Shown here: piece after piece, positions 58,801-64,000 of the stretch | Position numbering within the stretch: the first letter of the stretch is position 1 | Layout of the letters: every line of letters starts with the position of its first letter | Assembly: GCA_025617745.1 (NCBI GenBank) | Contig: CM046863.1 | Coordinates: 9,970,935 to 10,034,934, forward strand | DNA: 64,000 nt | Reading direction: 5' to 3' | Origin: Heliocidaris erythrogramma | Taxonomy: Eukaryota; Echinodermata; Echinoidea; Camarodonta; Echinometridae | Notes under the pieces: model-generated | Database searches by the model: none | What the model was told of the DNA's origin: nothing | The model's input: only the letters and a program-made list of their open reading frames with translations | Position numbers and translations under genes: made by a program

Positions 58801-59299
58801 TGTAAATCCCCATTTCCCATTTTTATAAGTGCCCTTTTTCAAATCTTATGGATACCCTTTTTTTGTTTTACTTCTGACAACACATAGTGTCTCCCCCCTA
58901 TTGCCATTTTCCCCTTTTGACAATTCTGCCTTTTTCAAATTTGAAGAGTTCCCCTTTTTATTTAGATTATTCCCCCTTCTGAGAAATGCCACTCACTCCT
59001 TATTTCAAGACGGTTCTATAGCCCATCTGTATAGTTGTACTTGTTCAAGTTTTGTTTGCCGTTATCATGATTATGTTACTTCATGATAAACAGACTTAAA
59101 GGCCATATAAGAATATTTTCTTGTTCATTGAGTCTAATTTATACTGCATTCAATAATTATGACCTTAAAGTGTTCTTCATAGGGGTGAAATCAGAGCCAT
59201 TATAAGTAGGCCACATTACTCCGACCCAGATAATTAACAGAGAATCAGGGGCGTAGTTTCATAGGCGACTGGGGGCACATTCCGCCAATCGAATATCAA

Positions 59300-59342
<43 letters not shown>

Positions 59343-61344
59343 GATAAATGATAACACAAAAAGGGTTAATTAATATTGAATGGTGCCCCTTTCTTCTCTT
59401 GTTTATTTATGAACTTTACGTTTTCTCAGTTATTATCATCTGACAGCACGTTAATACACGTGAAGAAGCAACCGGTGGCCTATAGCCTCTACATATGATG
59501 ACGTCATCAAGTCGTCTTCTGTTTTTCGTGAGATTATTTCCGGGTTTTGATGCTCTTGAATTCAAGCTTTCACACAATTATTTCTCCTCTGCATGACACT
59601 TTGTAAGCAAATAGTAGCAATTACTGTGTTCTGTGGCCGCTAAACTTCATTATTATATATGATTTATCCATTTCATTTTTCATTTCGGAGATGGTCTTTA
59701 AGTCCATTCTGGCCTTTTCTTCCTTTTCTTGCAAAATATCACCCTAAGTTTAGATAATTATGTACAGATAACTTAATTATACTCCTATGTTTAAAAGCAC
59801 TTGAATCGTCATAAACGGACAGGTTGTGTATGCGGACATTCGATTTAAAACAGCCACTGAAATAAGTTTACAAGCAATACTTCTGAAATTTTCTAACACT
59901 TTTGTTGGACAATATTATAGAGAACAGAATTGATGTTGATTATACTATTTAATGAATAGGTTTTGTTGAATTAAAAGATAAAAGAGAAGGCTTCAGTTTT
60001 GTTAGGCGTCCGGACACACGACCCCCCCCCCCCCCCCCACACACACCTCCGGCGCCTATGAATTCATCCCAGATCTCAGTTAGGTTTAAAATGACCTCAC
60101 AATTTATGGCAAGTTCCTTCGCAAAAATTGCGCCCTTCTGGAGAAAACTAGAAGAGAAATATAAAACAAAATCATACAAACTGATAAAGGAAGGAATAAG
60201 AGAAAAATACTGAAAAAAATAAAAGAAGGCAAGAGAAGAAGATGCTAGAATAAGAAAGACAGAATAGAGAAGATGATAAAAGGAAGAAACAAAGAATAAG
60301 AGATCAAAAGAGGAGCTGAAAGGAGATTAATGAAGAAATACACGGGGTAGGGTAGAGCAAATGATGATAGAGATAATAGAAGGAAATAATAAAGGAAACA
60401 TAAAAGAAAAAAAGACAAGAGGATGGAAGGCAAAGAATAAAATAAAGAAAAGACAGCAAGAGAAGAACAAAGAAAAACCAAAACAAAAAAGAACATGAGG
60501 AAAGAAAACAAGAGAAGATGAAGAAAGATCAAAACAAAGAATAACATAAGAAAAGACAGAAAGAGAAGATGAAAGAAAGCCCAAAACAAAGAATAACATA
60601 TTAAGCAAAGAAGGAAAGAAAAAAGAAAGAAGAAAATAAAGAGAGACATAGGGAGGGATAGAAGTAAAGATGAAGGGGGGGGGGGTAAGGAAAGGTAAAG
60701 ACAAAATGATACTAAAACAAAGAACAACATAAAGAAAGTTAGTGAAAACAAATGCAGAAAGATAACGCAATATTAAGTTTAGGACAAGAGAAAAGATAAA
60801 ACAATGAAAATATGAATGAACATAAGGAAAAGATGTCATGGAGGGGGTAGTTGTCCTGGGGTTAGTTGTCCTAGGGGGGTAGTTGACCTAAGGGGGTAGT
60901 TAGTCTGGGAGCCTGTCCCGAAATAGTCACACCATCTTACCCATAAGATTTGACCCTTTAAAGTTGCTAAGACCATCTAAGTCATGGACAAAAAGGTTGT
61001 CAGCCTGAACGTAGCCGCTGGGTTTAGCACCCAGAGCCCCCAGAAGAAGCACCAAAGTCGGGTCGATTTCACCCCATCTCCCCCATACACCAAACTTAGT
61101 AGGAAGTAGTATGACTGGACATTACAAAACACAAACAACTGACAAAAACTTCCAAAAGAGCTATGGATGTACATTCCAAAAATATAAAAACTGACAAAAT
61201 TGTCCATCGGGAAGGGGTTGTCAGACCCCTGAAATGAAAACCAAATTGCCCTTTGACAACGTTTTGCCCCCCCCCCCCCCCCCATGCTCTATATGTAAAG
61301 AATTTTTTCTTATTTTTCTTCTTATCTTCTGACTATGATAACTC

Positions 61345-61631
61345 CCCTTATACAAAAATACCATGGTAATACTACGTATTTCATGGTATTACAGCCATAA
61401 TACCACGAAAACATGGTAAATCCGTGGTACACATCGTATTGCCACAGTATTACTACGAACAAATTGTATATTCATAGTATTTGCATCGTGTACCATGAAA
61501 AGCATGGTACATTCATAGTATTTTCATCTTGACAATGGGTAACGCAGTAAATTCATGGCACTTTCACAGTAATACCGTTCCAATTTACCGCGGTATTACC
61601 ATGGTATTACCATGGTACTTTTTTGTAAGGG
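61345..61631. mobile_element. Second copy of the 'ccatggtaat' MITE
   Basis: Same insertion as 40092-40378, in the same palindrome arm, essentially identical. It predates the duplication or allele split. Confidence 0.85.
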
Positions 61632-63663
61632 TCAAAAGTGTTTTATTCAATTCAATTCAAACTTTCATAACATAATTTTGAGTATAATAATCTTCTTGCC
61701 GTGCAATTTGGTGTTAATTGGTCTTTTGATTAATAAGTTATTGAATTGTGAAACATGTATTGCTTTCTCAAAGGTAGCCAAAAAATATTGTCAGGACTTT
61801 GTAAACACACCCATTGTCAATCTGATAAGGCATACTAGAGGAGCTCGCTTGGTATCTGTGTAATTAACGCATGAAAAGTACATTTCAGGTTGGCAGTCAC
61901 ATACCACAGAAACCTGAAAAGCTCTTCTATTATGTCTTTTCAAACAGGTGAACAGGGACAATGGGTGTGTTTACATAACCCTGACAATATTTTTGAGGTA
62001 CTTTGGAGAAAGCAATACATTTTCACAATTTAATTAATTATCAAAAGACCAATAAACACCAAAAATGTAAGAAGATTATTATACTCAAAATTATGTTATG
62101 AAAGTTTGAATTGAATTGAATGAAAAACTTTTTAGTTATTATAGTCAATAGGTAAGAAAATGTTTTTTCTTTACATAGAGAGCATTTTGGGGGTCAAAGC
62201 GTTGTCAGAGGGCACTTTGGGGGTTTTCATTTCAGGGGGTCTGACACAACTTCCCGATGGACAATTTTGTCACTTTTTATATTTTTGGAATGTACATCCA
62301 TAGCTCTTCCTACTGACAAAGTTTGGTGCATGGGGGAGATGGGGTGAAATCGACCCGACTTTGGGGTCTCTTATGGGGGCTCTGGGGGCTAAACCCGGCG
62401 GTTCAGGCTGACAACCTTCTTGTAAATGACTTAGATCGTTTAAGTAAGGTAAAGTAAGGGTAAAAAGTTATAGATAAAATGGGGTGACTATTTCGGGATA
62501 GGCTCCTGCCTAAGTTGTCTGGGGGATAGTTGCCCGGGGTAGTTGTCCAGGGGGTAGTTGTCCGGATACGATATATACATGTATACCCTGCACTTTTTTC
62601 AAGAGGGGAGTTCATAAACGACGGTTCTAGTACTAGAATTTATATTTCAAATGCTATGGAAGCATGGGTGTCGATCCCGGAGGGGGAGGATGTGTGATAT
62701 ATTCTCCAAATAGTTCAGGAGGCGGTTGGCCTGTATCCCCCCAATAATTCACCTTCAGTAAATGACATGCTCAAATAATATGATCAGGAGGAGGAGGAGG
62801 AGGATTACCATGATGATTATTATTCATAGGATCACAATGGATCAACGTGGTCATAATTTTTGTTATGATTTTTTTTTTAAATTATGATTCAGATTTTATT
62901 GCTGTTTTCAATCATATTAACATAATTTACATAATACTGTAGTGCATAACATAATATGAATACAATAATAACAAAATATAACAATTTTTTTCCATAGACA
63001 TGCACAATATTATATCAAGAAGTAAAATTTAAAAAATATGATACACAAATATTGACCTATCAAGTGGTGTTGAAAACAGTTGGACATGTTTAAAAGCAAA
63101 ACTTGTATATTACATGTCCAGAAACTCATATAACTTAATCACGAGTGGGTCGTTCAATAATATTAAATTCATAAAGATTAGGAAGACCGAAATCAGTTTT
63201 CAAAGAAAACAATGAAATTAAGCAAGTTAGTAATTCCTATGAAATCATACTCAAATGCTCTGAAAGGTGATTTTAACTCAGGGTAATTTGAATGTCCCAA
63301 CAATGGGAGGGCATACTCCATTCCCACGTCCATGGCCATATTAAACAGGGGCACACTGTAAATCATGTATTATGAAAATATTGCTACGAGGGCTTCAACT
63401 AATCTCCAGGACAACTACCCCCTGCGACAAGCCCCTCCCCGCGCAACTTTCCCCTCCCACAAATGGACGATTGTTGGAACTTGAGATAAAGGCTAAGGAT
63501 TAAAGTCTCCACTATTAGGAATGGAGAAACGGGAGGATTTGGATGTGTGTGTGTGTGTGTGTGTGTGTGTACGGGGGGGGGGGTGGCGGGTCCTCTCCTC
63601 CCACGGAAGGAACTTTTTAAGTTAATGAACGGAAATCATGGTTTAGCACATTGTAGATGTATG

Positions 63664-63890
63664 AATAGGCCTGTTTACTAAGTGTATTTAAATTTATGCA
63701 TGTTTCTCTCCAGAATCCTTAGCTACCAACTATTTAGTGCACCTGATATGCATAATGGCATCTCTATGGATGGAATCCATTTTGCATACATTAGATGTTG
63801 CTATGTCGGGCAAGCCTCTGGCAAGCTTTTTAGTCGTCAAGAGAAACTTTTGTTCAAGAAGTATGCATAAAATTAGTAAACAGGTCTATT
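63664..63890. mobile_element. Second copy of the 42414 MITE
   Basis: Same insertion and same ends as 42414-42640. The adjacent (TG)n/G-run (63544-63583) differs in length from copy one. Confidence 0.85.
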
Positions 63891-64000
63891 ACGGCAAAAC
63901 CATGTTTGACGCATTCACGATCTGACTAGTGGACGAGGGAGACGCCAGTGGACGGGTGAGCCCTTCTTGCACAAAGCGCGGTATACAGCTGACACAAAGC

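Larger units (their letters stand above)
52599..64000 (+). repeat. Near-identical direct copy of 31222-42750
   Basis: The offset is 21377 at the start and 21250 at the end, so the second copy is about 127 bp shorter. Differences are mainly homopolymer and microsatellite lengths, two deletions in the polypurine tract and scattered substitutions. All transposon insertions and LINE lesions I checked are shared. The copy begins at a gap and still matches at the window's last base. Confidence 0.95.

Overview
The window looks like intron-rich, repeat-saturated nuclear DNA of a marine invertebrate, most likely an echinoderm and probably a sea urchin. The evidence is A+T-rich non-coding DNA with many G or C homopolymer tracts, tRNA-headed SINEs, CR1/L2-like LINEs, many small inverted-repeat transposons, and two foldback transposons built like the sea urchin TU family. 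No ribosome-binding sites, operons or other prokaryotic signs are present. I find no intact cellular gene. There are two weak candidate exons (17381-17577 +, and 51855-52085 + running into a gap); everything else recognisable is mobile or repetitive.

Layout. 1-10.1 kb: small transposons (including a hAT-type element with a perfect 8-bp target duplication), a 5'-truncated LINE, two recent tandem duplications, a minisatellite and a SINE. 10.16-24.4 kb: two foldback transposons of one family in opposite orientation (10157-15164 and 19708-24396). Each has its own perfect 8-bp target duplication. They share arms made of 16/26-bp tandem repeats, but by eye their ~2.3-kb cores are unrelated. Between them lie a SINE, a ~357-bp tandem repeat and a candidate exon. 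24.4-27 kb: a 561-bp Tc1/mariner-like element and unique DNA.

27.08-31.6 kb is the most interesting locus. A 4.5-kb DNA transposon with TTAA target duplications carries a THAP zinc-finger coding region at its right end (minus strand). At its left end it carries decayed exons of a protein resembling the cytoplasmic C-terminal ('ballast') domain of P2X7 receptors (plus strand). The two point toward each other, and each is preceded by TGACGTCA palindromes near the transposon end. The element sits inside the last codons of a LINE ORF2 (31.6-34.5 kb, minus), whose reading frame and stop resume on the other side of the insertion.

34.5-52.1 kb: LINE upstream DNA, local repeats, a polypurine tract, a long palindrome with a transposon in one arm, and several small transposons, then mostly unique non-coding DNA. 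After a 500-N gap (52086-52585), 52599-64000 repeats 31222-42750 in direct orientation and almost identically. This is either an uncollapsed second haplotype placed in tandem or a very recent segmental duplication.
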